Below are positions 51,425 to 60,287 of a DNA stretch of 64,000 nucleotides, in pieces. Every line of letters begins with the position of its first letter. The stretch's first letter is position 1. A program made the translations under genes and the position numbers. The notes under the pieces were generated by a model. The model saw only the letters and a program-made list of their open reading frames with translations. It was not told the origin of the DNA and did not search any database. Source of the DNA: Myxococcus stipitatus DSM 14675 (lineage in GTDB: Bacteria; Myxococcota; Myxococcia; Myxococcales; Myxococcaceae); assembly GCF_000331735.1 (NCBI RefSeq), contig NC_020126.1, positions 2,728,001-2,792,000 on the forward strand. Reading direction: 5' to 3'.

Positions 51425-52309
51425 ATGAACCTGCGACGCTCGATTCTCTCCTTGCTTGTTGTCTCCATCGCGACCGTTCACACCCTCTCGGGTTGTTCCG
51501 ATGACGAGTCTCCGACGCCCGGCGCGGATACTGATGCCGGGACCCAGCTCGATTCGGGCACCACGACCGACTCGGGCGTGACCCCTGACTCCGGCTCCAC
51601 TCCCGACTCGGGCGGCGAACCCGACTCGGGCACCACGCCCGACGCGGGCGGCGAACCCGACTCGGGCACCACGCCTGACGCGGGTATCGAGCCCGACGCG
51701 GGCACCACGCCTGACGCGGGTATCGAGCCCGACGCGGGCACCACGCTTGATGCGGGTATCGAGCCCGACGCGGGCACCACCGCCGACGCTGGCCCTGGGA
51801 CTCCTCCGTTCACCGAGTGCGAAGGTGACTGCAAGAAGACCGCTGTCACCATCGAGCTGAAGGGCAATTCGCGCGTCTTGACCAGCGCCTACTTCGGCTA
51901 CGAGGAGCCCAAGGACCCGACGGCGCCGTGGGAGTTGTGGATCGAGCTCAACAACGGCAAGCCGGGGGAGTGCCCGACCGAGGACTCCGCGCTCCCGCCC
52001 CAGCTCGTCAACGTCTACAAGGTGACCGTTCCCGTGGATACCAAGCCGCAGACGGGAATCAGTGCGGATGAGCCGCGCGCGACGCTGGTGGATTTCGAGG
52101 GCGCGCTCACCACGGCGTACTTCCTCCACAGCACGAAGCTCACCTTCACCCCCGCGGCGGCCTCGCTCTGCACCTCCTGTGCGAAGGAGGGCAAGCCCCC
52201 CGCGTCGCACTTCGTGGCCTTCGATGTGAACGGGGTCTACGCGGACGGCTCGCTCCTCGGACACGCGTACGCGACGTACTGCCCCTCGCTCGACAAGTTC
52301 CAGAAGTAG
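51425..52309 (+). CDS. Lipoprotein with Asp-Ser/Ala-Gly repeat linker
   Basis: 294 residues from ATG 51425; L-S-G-C near 23 is the lipobox. Residues about 30-120 are imperfect repeats such as E-P-D-S-G-T-T-P-D-A-G, a surface-display linker common in myxobacteria. The rest is a beta-rich domain of about 170 residues with four Cys (C-E-G-D-C near 135, C-T-S-C near 262). It is probably surface exposed; ligand unknown. Confidence 0.8.
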   Translation: MNLRRSILSLLVVSIATVHTLSGCSDDESPTPGADTDAGTQLDSGTTTDSGVTPDSGSTPDSGGEPDSGTTPDAGGEPDSGTTPDAGIEPDAGTTPDAGIEPDAGTTLDAGIEPDAGTTADAGPGTPPFTECEGDCKKTAVTIELKGNSRVLTSAYFGYEEPKDPTAPWELWIELNNGKPGECPTEDSALPPQLVNVYKVTVPVDTKPQTGISADEPRATLVDFEGALTTAYFLHSTKLTFTPAAASLCTSCAKEGKPPASHFVAFDVNGVYADGSLLGHAYATYCPSLDKFQK

Positions 52310-52375
52310 TCATCCACGGCCCGGCTCACGTGACTGTGAGCCGGGCTTGCTTGGGGAGCGGCAACCCAAGGCGCC

Positions 52376-53356
52376 TCAGGCTCCCGGCAGCACGAGGACC
52401 CGCACGAGCCCGGAGTTGTCGGAGACAGGCGCGTCCGCGAAGCGCACTTGCAGGGGCGCGTCCTCTCCCGTCAGGTCGTAGGTGTACTTGTGCTCGGCGG
52501 CGTTGAAGGCCGCCGTGGACGTCGGGTGCTTCCAGGTCTTCCCGCCGTCGACGCTGACCTGGACGGCGCTCGCCCGGAGCGGAGCCGTCGCCGGAGCCCT
52601 TACGCCCGCGAAGGCGAACTCAGGGTCGAAGCCGACGTTGCGGTTGGTGACGCCCGGGCTCGGGAACATCGGCGCGGGCTCGGGCTGGCCGGACTGCGGG
52701 CCCGGGGCGATGTTGTTCCCCCACACGTTGAACGTCCCCTGCATCGTGAGCCGGTAGGGCTTGCCCTTCTGGAGCACGAGCTTGCTCGGAACCGGCGCCG
52801 CGCTCCGCGTGTTCAGCCACAGCTCTTCCGCGGGCACCACGACAATCTTCAAGCGCCCGGCGTTGTCCGTGAGCGGCCTGTCGGTGATGCGCACTTGCAG
52901 CGCCGACTCTCCGCCCGTCAGCTCATAGCCATACTTGTGCTCGGTCGCGTTGAAGGCCGCCGTGGAGGCTGGATGGCTCCAGGTCTTTCCTCCGTCGACG
53001 CTGACCTGGATGGCGCTCGCCCGGAGCGGCGCCGTCGCCGGGGCCCTCACTCCCGCGAAGGCGAACTCAGCGTCGAAGCCGACGTTGCGAGGCGCGACAC
53101 CCGGGCTCGGGAACATCGGCGCCGGCTCGGGCTGACCTGACTGAGGGCCCGGGGCGATGTTGTTCCCCCACACCGTGAACGTCCCTTCCATCGTGACGAG
53201 ATACGGCCAGCCTTGCTTCAGCGCCGCCTGGCCCACCACGGGCGCCGCGCTCCGAGAGTCGAGCCACAGCTCCTCCTGCTGCTGCGCCCACGCGGGAGCC
53301 GCGGCCAACACCAACAACCCAGCACACCGCGCCGTCAGTTGCGAAAGACCACTCAT
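52376..53356 (-). CDS. Secreted protein with two tandem 150-residue repeats
   Basis: 326 residues; signal peptide ends A-W-A near 24. Residues about 28-175 and 178-326 are clearly homologous: both have E-E-L-W-L-[DN]-[ST]-R-S-A-A-P-V, W-G-N-N-I-A-P-G-P, and V-S-V-D-G-G-K-T-W. Each copy looks like a compact beta-sandwich. The second lacks a separate signal. A divergent promoter lies between it and the coiled-coil gene. Role: probable extracellular binding or structural protein; no catalytic motif seen. Confidence 0.8.
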   Translation of the reverse strand: MSGLSQLTARCAGLLVLAAAPAWAQQQEELWLDSRSAAPVVGQAALKQGWPYLVTMEGTFTVWGNNIAPGPQSGQPEPAPMFPSPGVAPRNVGFDAEFAFAGVRAPATAPLRASAIQVSVDGGKTWSHPASTAAFNATEHKYGYELTGGESALQVRITDRPLTDNAGRLKIVVVPAEELWLNTRSAAPVPSKLVLQKGKPYRLTMQGTFNVWGNNIAPGPQSGQPEPAPMFPSPGVTNRNVGFDPEFAFAGVRAPATAPLRASAVQVSVDGGKTWKHPTSTAAFNAAEHKYTYDLTGEDAPLQVRFADAPVSDNSGLVRVLVLPGA

Positions 53357-53659
53357 ACCCTCTCACTCCATTTCTCGATGGGAGCGCGGATGCTCGGGAA
53401 CGTCTCCGCGCGCCGCGGGAGTGCAAGCAAGGGACCATGGACGGCTCCTTCGAGCCCCTCTGCCTGGCCGCTCGGCCATCGATGGGAAGGGGCCTCGCTG
53501 ACACGTCAGAGGGCGGGCACTGACACGCTGCTTGACGTGTCAGCGGCGCCCTCGCCCCAGGTCGCCGTGCGAGGGGGATGCCTGTGGGGAATCGCACAAT
53601 GTGTGGGGACACCACGGAACCGACGTAACTCCACCGTCGCCGTAGTAGGTTCCGACCCC
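53357..53659. other. Divergent promoter region
   Basis: No gene seen. It separates the tandem-repeat secreted protein (minus) from the coiled-coil protein (plus) and contains the paired operator-like boxes at 53496-53545. Confidence 0.5.
53496..53545. promoter_or_regulatory. Paired TGACRYGTCA boxes in a 13-bp inverted repeat
   Basis: CGCTGACACGTCA (53496-53508) and TGACGTGTCAGCG (53533-53545) are perfect 13-bp arms. Each arm contains its own near-palindrome TGAC-RY-GTCA, and a third TGACACG lies between. This is the layout expected of two cooperative repressor or activator sites controlling divergent genes. Confidence 0.6.
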
Positions 53660-56017
53660 ATGGTACGTGCTCCATTCTGGGTGTTGATCGGGTTGCTGAC
53701 CTTCGCCTCCGCCAACGCGTTCGCCGCGGCTCCGGAGGCTGGCGCCGCGAAGTCCGTCGCGGAGGCCTCGAAGCGGGTGGAGAGCGCTCGCGCGGCCCTC
53801 GCGGCGGCCGTTCAGCGGGTCGAGAAGGAGCCGCCGAGCAACGCCGACCTCGATGCCGCCCTCGCGGCGGTGGAAGCGCTGAAGGACGCGCTCAACGCGG
53901 GCGTGAGCTTCGAGACGGAAGACCTGGACTACGCCCGGGCCGTCCTCGCCGCGCGCAAGCAGTTCCGGGCGCAGCGCGAGTACGTCGAGGACCGCCGGGC
54001 CAAGGTCCACATCCACGACTTCCGGCGGCGCATCGACAGTGCGCTCACCGCGCTGAACGAGCGCATGGCGAAGGTCGCGGGGAAGGACCTGGACGCCAAG
54101 GCGCTCGACGAGAGCCGGGCCGAGGTGGAGGCCCTGCGGAAGCTGACGGACCAGGGTCGGCCGCTGACGAGCCAGGACCCGAAGTTCGCCGCGTACATCA
54201 CCGAGGTCGACGCGACGCTCGCGAAGCACGGCAAGGGGCTGGATGACCGGTGGCTGCAGCAGTCGGCGCAGAAGCAGCGCGGACTCCTGGACGAGCGCCG
54301 CAAGGCCCTGTCCACCGCGCTCGCGGAGCTGGCTCCGGCCTGGTCGGACGAGAAGTTCGGGCTCACGGACAAGGCGGTGCTCGCGCTGCAGAAGCAGCTC
54401 GACGAGGGCAAGCCGCTGGAGGAGCGCGACCGGGCGTATCGCTCGGAGGCGGAGAAGGCGCGGGGGGAGATCACCCAGGCCCGGCGCAAGATGGAGGAGC
54501 TGGTGGTTCAGGCGGGGGTGTCGCGGGTCAAGGTGGAGATGGGCCCGGCGCATGACGAGCTCGTCGTGGCGGCCAAGGCGCTCCGCGCGAGGAAGCCCAC
54601 GCCCGAGCAGCTCGCCGAGGCGAAGACGGCGGCGTTCGTCGTCCGCAAGCTGGTGGAGCGGTACGAGCCGCAGGCCGCGCGCAGCCCCGCCATCAGCCAG
54701 TACATCGCCGAGGTCAAGAACACGCTCGCGGAGGTGGAGGTGTCGCTCCAGGTCCGAAGCCTCGACGCGGCTCGCCTCGATGTCGTGCAGTCCCTGAGGA
54801 ACATCGAGCGGCGGTCGGCGACGCCCGAGCAGTTCGAGGAGGCGAAGACGGCGCTGGTCGTCCTGGAGAAGACGCTGGAGACGGTGCAGACGAAGCACCC
54901 CGCCGTCAGCCCCACGGCCATCGAAGCGCGTCAGTTGTTGAGGGATGGCCGGGCGACGATGGAGCGCCGCCGGTATGAGGTCGACCTGCAGCAGCAGCGC
55001 GTGAAGGTGGACGAGGCGCGCAAGAACGCGACGGCGGCGGTGTCCCAGGTGCAGGCGGAGAAGCCCTCGGAGGCGCAGTTCCAGGCGGCGGAGAGCGCCA
55101 TCCAGCAGATTGGCGCGGTGCTGGAGGCGGGCGTCCAGTTCGTCAAGAAGGACCGCGACTACGCGGTGTACGCGAAGGAGACGAAGGAGCGCATGGCGGA
55201 CCTGGCCGGCCGCATCACCCGGAAGAAGGTCGTGATGGCCGCGGCGGATGCCCGCGTCCAGATCTCCGAGCGACTGGCCTCGACGAAGCAGTCCCTGGAG
55301 TCCGCGAAGCTCATCTCCGCGACGGATGTCGACGTGGAGTCCGCGTCGAAGAGCGTGGACGAAATCATGAAGCTGTTCGAGACGCGCGCGGAGCTGGAGC
55401 GGCAGGACGGCGGCTATGCGGCGTACGCGGAGCGGGCGCGCGCGGAGTGGCTGAGGCTGGTGGAGACGCTCGAGTTCGCGAAGCAGGCGCGGACGTTGCG
55501 TCGGATGACGGGAGAGGCCCTGGCGGCGGCGGGCACGGCGGCGGAGGCGGCCGCGGCGGCCGTGGACCTGCGCAAGCGCAAGGAGCTGTTCGCCAGCGCG
55601 CTGGAGAAGCTCAAGGACTGTCAGGAGGAGGGCGCCCGGATGGTGAAGGAGAATGCGAGCCTCGCGGCCATCGACGTGCTCGTGTCCGGCTCTCCGACGC
55701 GGCCCCAGGAGGTGATGGCGCAGTGTGGCCAGAAGGCCGAGTCGCTGCGGGAGCCGCAGAAGCGGGCCGAGGTGCAGCTGCGGTTCATCGAGGGCCCGAA
55801 GAAGGCCTACGACGCGGTGAAGCCGCTCGTCTCCAAGGGGCGCAAGGACGAGGCCCTCTCGAAGCTCAACGAGTGCATCGCGGAAGGGCGCATCCTCGAG
55901 AACCAGTATCCCGAGTTCAAGGAGCAGAAGTTCGACGTCAACGGCACGCGCATGAGCATGCTCGACCTGATCCAGGTCTGCGTGAAGGAGCGCAAGCCGC
56001 TGCAGTCGGCCCCTTGA
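53660..56017 (+). CDS. Exported long helical (coiled-coil) protein
   Basis: 785 residues from ATG 53660; signal peptide to about 23 (A-F-A-A). The remainder is almost wholly charged alpha helix in repeating segments of about 90-100 residues, each with A-R-x-x-x-x-L and [KE]-x-x-x-E-x-L patterns (for example E-K-P-S-E-A-Q-F-Q-A-A near 470). There are very few aromatic residues and only a few Cys, near the C-terminus. It resembles spectrin-like or TolA-like periplasmic spacers. Function unknown; no enzyme domain. Confidence 0.75.
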   Translation: MVRAPFWVLIGLLTFASANAFAAAPEAGAAKSVAEASKRVESARAALAAAVQRVEKEPPSNADLDAALAAVEALKDALNAGVSFETEDLDYARAVLAARKQFRAQREYVEDRRAKVHIHDFRRRIDSALTALNERMAKVAGKDLDAKALDESRAEVEALRKLTDQGRPLTSQDPKFAAYITEVDATLAKHGKGLDDRWLQQSAQKQRGLLDERRKALSTALAELAPAWSDEKFGLTDKAVLALQKQLDEGKPLEERDRAYRSEAEKARGEITQARRKMEELVVQAGVSRVKVEMGPAHDELVVAAKALRARKPTPEQLAEAKTAAFVVRKLVERYEPQAARSPAISQYIAEVKNTLAEVEVSLQVRSLDAARLDVVQSLRNIERRSATPEQFEEAKTALVVLEKTLETVQTKHPAVSPTAIEARQLLRDGRATMERRRYEVDLQQQRVKVDEARKNATAAVSQVQAEKPSEAQFQAAESAIQQIGAVLEAGVQFVKKDRDYAVYAKETKERMADLAGRITRKKVVMAAADARVQISERLASTKQSLESAKLISATDVDVESASKSVDEIMKLFETRAELERQDGGYAAYAERARAEWLRLVETLEFAKQARTLRRMTGEALAAAGTAAEAAAAAVDLRKRKELFASALEKLKDCQEEGARMVKENASLAAIDVLVSGSPTRPQEVMAQCGQKAESLREPQKRAEVQLRFIEGPKKAYDAVKPLVSKGRKDEALSKLNECIAEGRILENQYPEFKEQKFDVNGTRMSMLDLIQVCVKERKPLQSAP

Positions 56018-56119
56018 GGTTTCCCAGGCGGGCGCGTCCAAGGGGCTCGGGTCCGGAGCTGTCGGTGGCTCCATCCCGTGACTGAGGGACGCGCCCGGTG
56101 CACGGGCCCCGGTCCCTTC

Positions 56120-56524
56120 ATGTCGCGAACCGCGAGCGATGCGCCTCAGCAGGCACTGGAAGAACTCGGGCGGCGCCTGGAGGCGCGTGGGTTTGTCTTC
56201 GCGCCTCGCGCCTTCTTCGCCTCGAACGGAATCATCGTCTCGCGCCCCTTGGCGCCCCGACGCGGGGGCGACTCAGGGGCGCGGGAATCCGTGAGCGGGG
56301 CCCTGCCTCTGGAGTACACCCCTGCCGACATCAAGGTGGTGTTGCCCTGGGTCGCGCTCTACTTCGTGGCGGCGGGTTGGGAGGCGCGAGTGACGGCCCA
56401 TGGCGGGCCGCACTGGATTCGACGGGCAGAGCGCCTCGACGCGCTGGAGGGCTTCGTGGAGGAAGCGCTTCGGGTGCCGGAAGGGACCTGTCCGGGCGAG
56501 CACTGGTGCGTGGTCGAGGAATGA
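56120..56524 (+). CDS. Small hypothetical protein
   Basis: 134 residues from ATG 56120 (an upstream start at 56078 is possible). It has an amphipathic helix (A-L-E-E-L-G-R-R-L-E-A-R-G-F-V-F) then beta segments and a C-terminal C-P-G-E-H-W-C-V-V. Two Cys in that tail could be a metal site. The stop is 55 bases before the next gene. Family unknown. Confidence 0.6.
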   Translation: MSRTASDAPQQALEELGRRLEARGFVFAPRAFFASNGIIVSRPLAPRRGGDSGARESVSGALPLEYTPADIKVVLPWVALYFVAAGWEARVTAHGGPHWIRRAERLDALEGFVEEALRVPEGTCPGEHWCVVEE

Positions 56525-56579
56525 GCGGGACGCGCGCCTGCCGCGCTCATCGACCGCACGCTGAGGTAGGATTCCCCTC

Positions 56580-56930
56580 ATGATGGTGTTCATCGTCGTG
56601 GGCGTGATGGCTGGACTGCTCGCTGTCGTCGGACTCGTGGCCTTGTTCCGGTGGACCGTGGGAGCGGATCAACGGCGGGCGAAGGTGCTCTCGCAGGGAG
56701 AGGCCGGGATGGCGCACATCCTCGGCTGGGAGCGGACGGGCGCAAGCCACGGGCGTGATGACATCCTCCGCTTCACGCTCGCCATTCGTCTCCAGGCCCA
56801 GGGGACGGAGTTCCAGGCGACGGCGGACCGCCTCGTGCGGCCCATGGAGGCGCCTCTCTTCCAGGAGGGGATGCAGCGGCCGGTGCGAGTCCTCCGAGAT
56901 GGGGCGCGCCTGCTCGTGGAGCTCGAGTAG
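56580..56930 (+). CDS. Small membrane-anchored hypothetical protein
   Basis: 116 residues; GAGGTAGGA before the ATG. One N-terminal helix (about 3-25) is followed by an approximately 85-residue beta domain with L-R-F-T-L-A-I-R-L and a C-terminal R-V-L-R-D-G-A-R-L-L-V-E-L. Same architecture as the 21017-21397 product; possibly distant paralogues. Function unknown. Confidence 0.65.
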   Translation: MMVFIVVGVMAGLLAVVGLVALFRWTVGADQRRAKVLSQGEAGMAHILGWERTGASHGRDDILRFTLAIRLQAQGTEFQATADRLVRPMEAPLFQEGMQRPVRVLRDGARLLVELE

Positions 56931-57029
56931 CCCGGCCCGTGTCGCGCGTCGCCGGGCTCCGGTGGACGAGCCCCGGACGTCTCCGACCCTCTCGTCACCT
57001 GCCGTTCCCATCGAACCCCCGAGGCACAC

Positions 57030-57575
57030 GTGACGACAGAGGCTCGACGCAAGGCACGTCAGAAGTTGGTGCTGGACCACTTCCGCGACGAAGTGCGGCA
57101 GGACTGGGATGCCGTCCTGTCGACCTTCCCGCACCCGCACTACGAGCTTGTTCCCACCGTGGTGGTGCACGACGGCGACCAGGCGGTGCGTGACTACTAC
57201 CGGGAGTCCCGCGTCGCGTTCCCGGACCAGCGCCACGAAATCATCTCCTTCCGGCACAGCGATGACGCCGTCATCGTGGAGTTCTGGTTGATGGGAACCC
57301 ACCTCGGCCCCCTGGGCTCCATTCCTCCGACGGGGAGCCGCTTCCGGGTGCGCATGTCCGCGTACTTCATCTTCGATGCGTCGGAGACGCTGGTCTGCGA
57401 GCGCGTCTACTTCGACACCCTGAGCATCCTCAAGCAGCTGCTCGGGGGACTGGACATGCGCTCCCCGAAGAACTGGCTCCTCGCGGTGCGGTGCTTCAAA
57501 GGGCTGCTGTCCATGTCCGGCGCGAAGCCCGCGCCCGAGCTCACCGAGACGACGCCCCCGGTCCTCGCGGACTGA
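57030..57575 (+). CDS. SnoaL-like (ester cyclase/NTF2) protein
   Basis: 181 residues, GTG start with GAGG 5 bases upstream. A helical N-terminus (D-H-F-R-D-E-V-R-Q-D-W-D-A-V-L-S-T-F-P-H-P-H-Y) is followed by the curved sheet of SnoaL-type proteins: V-V-H-D-G-D-Q-A-V-R-D-Y-Y, then the G-T-H-L-G core, then V-C-E-R-V-Y-F-D. Members include polyketide cyclases, hydroxylases and ligand-binding proteins; the role here is open. Confidence 0.8.
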   Translation: MTTEARRKARQKLVLDHFRDEVRQDWDAVLSTFPHPHYELVPTVVVHDGDQAVRDYYRESRVAFPDQRHEIISFRHSDDAVIVEFWLMGTHLGPLGSIPPTGSRFRVRMSAYFIFDASETLVCERVYFDTLSILKQLLGGLDMRSPKNWLLAVRCFKGLLSMSGAKPAPELTETTPPVLAD

Positions 57576-57588
57576 AGAAGGCCGGCGC

Positions 57589-58389
57589 TCAGAGTCCTTC
57601 CCACCACCAGGCCGCCGGAGGGCTTTGCTCCAGGAACTCCGCGGGAGGCCGGCTGTCGTAGGCGAGCTCGGCGCTCAGCGCTCGGGTGCGGCGCACGAGG
57701 TCCCGGAGCTGTGTCGCTCGAGGAGTCGCCTGAAGCTCCTCGAGGGTGAACCGGCCTCGGGCGACGAAGTCCGCCTCGGCGACGACGTCCGCACCCGTGA
57801 AGGGGTTCTTGCCCACGATGTCGCCCTTGCGAATCCGCCGGGTGAACCTGTCCCCGAACAGGGTCAAGGGCCCGAGGTTGAACCACATGGCGATCAGCTC
57901 GAGGTCGCCTTCGGCTTCCGCGGCGAGCATGACCTCGTGCGCGACATCGGCGAGGAGGAGCGGAGCAGGGGGCTCGGTATCCGGCCCCTTCAGCTTCCCG
58001 GTCTCGACCATGCGGCGCCAGAGGGCGCTGCCCGCATCGCAGTAGAGGTGCGGCGGCTCGATGTATCCGGCCACGGGAGCGGGTTCCGCGTCGTCGTCGC
58101 CCGCTTCGGCTTCGAGAGGTTCGTGGAGGTAGGTGAACTTCTGGATGCCCTGGAAGAAGGTGCGCCGGGCCGCGTGGTCGGGGTGGTCGGCCACGTCGAA
58201 CTGATACGTGAAGCGGCGGGCCAGGAGGATGTCCATCACCCGGAAGTGGGTGAACGAGCAGTCGAAGCGTCCCTGGAAGTCGAAGAGCAGGGCGAACTGG
58301 CTGCGAGGGGCCGGGTCGTCAGGCGCCGCTCGCCGGTGGAGGACACGCACCGACCCTTCCACCAGGTCCTCGATTTCATGCATCGACAT
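57589..58389 (-). CDS. Hypothetical protein downstream of P-loop ATPase
   Basis: 266 residues (ATG 58389; 58383 possible). No signal peptide. An N-terminal acidic helix is followed by D-F-Q-G-R-F-D-C-S-F-T-H-F-R-V, then a middle with H-E-V-M-L-A-A-E-A-E-G-D and a C-terminal E-E-L-Q-A-T-P-R then W-W-W-E-G-L. I recognise no family. It lies 10 bases downstream of the ATPase gene on the same strand and is almost certainly co-transcribed with it. Confidence 0.65.
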   Translation of the reverse strand: MSMHEIEDLVEGSVRVLHRRAAPDDPAPRSQFALLFDFQGRFDCSFTHFRVMDILLARRFTYQFDVADHPDHAARRTFFQGIQKFTYLHEPLEAEAGDDDAEPAPVAGYIEPPHLYCDAGSALWRRMVETGKLKGPDTEPPAPLLLADVAHEVMLAAEAEGDLELIAMWFNLGPLTLFGDRFTRRIRKGDIVGKNPFTGADVVAEADFVARGRFTLEELQATPRATQLRDLVRRTRALSAELAYDSRPPAEFLEQSPPAAWWWEGL

Positions 58390-58399
58390 GCGAGGAAGC

Positions 58400-58942
58400 T
58401 TAGCGCTGCTCCAGGTGTGAACGCACGAAGCGGACCCGCTCCGAGAGGGAGGCGAGGGGAAGCGGGATGAGCTCGTAGCCAAGGCGCGTGTAGACCTCGC
58501 TCATCGCGAGACAGGTGGCTTCGGCTTCCTGGGGGGCCTGCTTGCGCTCGGCGTCCTGGGCGTAGATTTCGGGCCAGTGGGGCGCGATGAAGACGCGTCG
58601 ATGGTAGCGAAGCACCTTCGCGGCCTTCCAGAGGTACGGCGGGACGGAGAGGCCACAGACGCGGAGGTATCCGATGACGTCGGGAAGGCCGCGGTCCAGG
58701 ATGACAGGGCCTTGTCGCGCCCGCGCCGTCCGATGGGTTCGCAGCTCCCAGCGAAACATCTGCTCGGCGAAGGCGAGCCGGTCCGCCCAGGGGAGCGCGT
58801 CGCCGCCTGTTTCGACCTGCTGTTGGATGATGGCTCGGCCGGCTTCGGGCAGGGTGCTGAGTCCGTCCGCCGCCAGTGCGTGGATGAGACTGCTCTTGCC
58901 GGAGCCTGGGCCGCCCGTGATGACGTGAAGATGTGCGGTCAT
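58400..58942 (-). CDS. P-loop AAA_28-type ATPase/kinase
   Basis: 180 residues from ATG 58942. G-G-P-G-S-G-K-S-S-L at about 9-18 is the Walker A loop. D-R-G-L-P-D near 82 resembles the LID/Walker B Asp of nucleotide and sugar kinase-like AAA_28 proteins, and the C-terminus is helical. It could phosphorylate a small molecule or act as a GTPase-like regulator. It is the first gene of a two-gene operon. Confidence 0.85.
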   Translation of the reverse strand: MTAHLHVITGGPGSGKSSLIHALAADGLSTLPEAGRAIIQQQVETGGDALPWADRLAFAEQMFRWELRTHRTARARQGPVILDRGLPDVIGYLRVCGLSVPPYLWKAAKVLRYHRRVFIAPHWPEIYAQDAERKQAPQEAEATCLAMSEVYTRLGYELIPLPLASLSERVRFVRSHLEQR

Positions 58943-59041
58943 GGGGCTGCGTCGGGTCTGCGGTGTTCTCGGCGGAGGCCGTGGCGGTGGGACGGCTTTG
59001 CGCCGCCAGGCCCGCCACGGCCCCGAGTCCATCCTTTTCAA

Positions 59042-59065
59042 CGTGGCTTCGGGTGTGAAGCCACG
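59042..59065 (-). terminator. Hairpin after the M57 protease gene
   Basis: CGTGGCTTC and GAAGCCACG form a perfect 9-bp stem around a 6-base loop, 13 bases beyond the protease stop. The following minus-strand bases TTGAAAAGG are weakly U-rich. Probable terminator. Confidence 0.55.
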
Positions 59066-59078
59066 GAGGGCGGATGGG

Positions 59079-60287
59079 TCAGCGGAAGATCATGCTGTAG
59101 TTATAGCTGGTGCTGGCGCTGGCGAAGTGGGCCCCACCGGACGGGCAGACGGAGCCCGCCGCGTTGTAGAACATGCCCTGGCACTTGTTGCAGTAGCGCC
59201 AGTTGCCTTGCAGGTCGGTGGAGTCTCCCACGGAGTGGTGCAGGTGGTAGTCGTAGCTCCCGCTCCCGTCGTGGCTGCCACCCGAAGGGCAGACGGAGGA
59301 GGGGTTGCCGCCGTAGAACATGCCCTGGCACTTGTTGCACCAGCGCCAGCCACCCTGCCAGCCCGCCGTCGGGGCGATGCTGTGCGCCATGTGGTAGTTG
59401 TAGCTGCCGGTGTTCACGTGCGTGCCTCCCGCCGGACACCGGGAGTTGGTGCTGCCGCCGTAGAACATGCCCTGGCACTTGCTGCACCAGGTCCAGCTGG
59501 GCTGCACCGGCGTGTACAGGGTCCGCAGGGCGGAGAGGTCGCTGGCGGCGAACTCGCCCGTCTCATTGGAGCGGAAGCAGGAGTTCATGAGGGAGCCGCC
59601 GACGACGGCCGTGGTCGGCGTGCCGGGGATGTGGATGGCGCCGACACCGGCCTGGCCTTCGTCGCCGCCGGAGCCGCAGCTGATGGAGCGGTTGTAGTAG
59701 TCGGAGTGACGGAAGCCGATGGTGTGGCCAATCTCGTGGGTGATGACGTGCTCGATGACGTCGACGCTGTAGGAGGAGAGGCCACCGCCGATGTTGATGG
59801 TGCCGTAAGGCAGTCCGCCGGAGGGGAAGCCCGCGGAGCCACCGACGACGCCAGGCTGGATGACGCCGTTGATGGTGAAGCTGCAGCCGGTGCTCGGGGT
59901 GCGAGCCATGGAGAACGTGAGCGGCAGCTCATCGTAGTTCTGGATGGCGAGGTCGAGCGCGGTGCTGAAGTTGCCGGTGAAGGTGGAGCCGTTGATGCAG
60001 ATCTTGGTCAGCGAGGTGTTGATGAGGTTGGTGGTGCGGTACTGCTCCTCGGTGTGGCCGTCATGGATGTGGTCATCACGCTTGAGCATCTCGCGGGAGG
60101 CGGCGAGAGAGACTTCGGCGTCGCGGCCGACGTAGACCTTGCCGTCGACGACCATGATGTCGTCGGAACGGAAGCCGGCCTCGACGAGATTGTTGATGGT
60201 TTCCTGCGTTTCATCAGGCGGCGGCTCAGCACACCCGATGGCCAGTGCAATACATCCCGCGGCGAGGACGAGACTTCGTGCAAACAT
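59079..60287 (-). CDS. M57-type metalloprotease lipoprotein with Cys/Trp repeats
   Basis: 402 residues from ATG 60287, with AGGGGGT upstream. A-I-G-C19 is a lipobox. A propeptide-like region (about 25-95) precedes the catalytic domain with H184-E-I-G-H188-T-I-G191-F-R-H194, as in the M57 proteases of Myxococcus. The last 140 residues contain three copies of W-x-[WY]-C-x-K-C-Q-G-M-F-Y with a following C-P-[AS]-G-G-x-H and S-Y-x-Y. Each has a C-x-x-C pair that could bind zinc or form a disulfide and is probably a cell-wall or glycan binding module. Confidence 0.9.
   Translation of the reverse strand: MFARSLVLAAGCIALAIGCAEPPPDETQETINNLVEAGFRSDDIMVVDGKVYVGRDAEVSLAASREMLKRDDHIHDGHTEEQYRTTNLINTSLTKICINGSTFTGNFSTALDLAIQNYDELPLTFSMARTPSTGCSFTINGVIQPGVVGGSAGFPSGGLPYGTINIGGGLSSYSVDVIEHVITHEIGHTIGFRHSDYYNRSISCGSGGDEGQAGVGAIHIPGTPTTAVVGGSLMNSCFRSNETGEFAASDLSALRTLYTPVQPSWTWCSKCQGMFYGGSTNSRCPAGGTHVNTGSYNYHMAHSIAPTAGWQGGWRWCNKCQGMFYGGNPSSVCPSGGSHDGSGSYDYHLHHSVGDSTDLQGNWRYCNKCQGMFYNAAGSVCPSGGAHFASASTSYNYSMIFR

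Noticed and set aside
53540-56074. 844-codon open frame on the minus strand
   Set aside because: It is the antisense of the exported coiled-coil gene; GC-rich third positions keep the opposite frame open. It has no signal peptide or domain.
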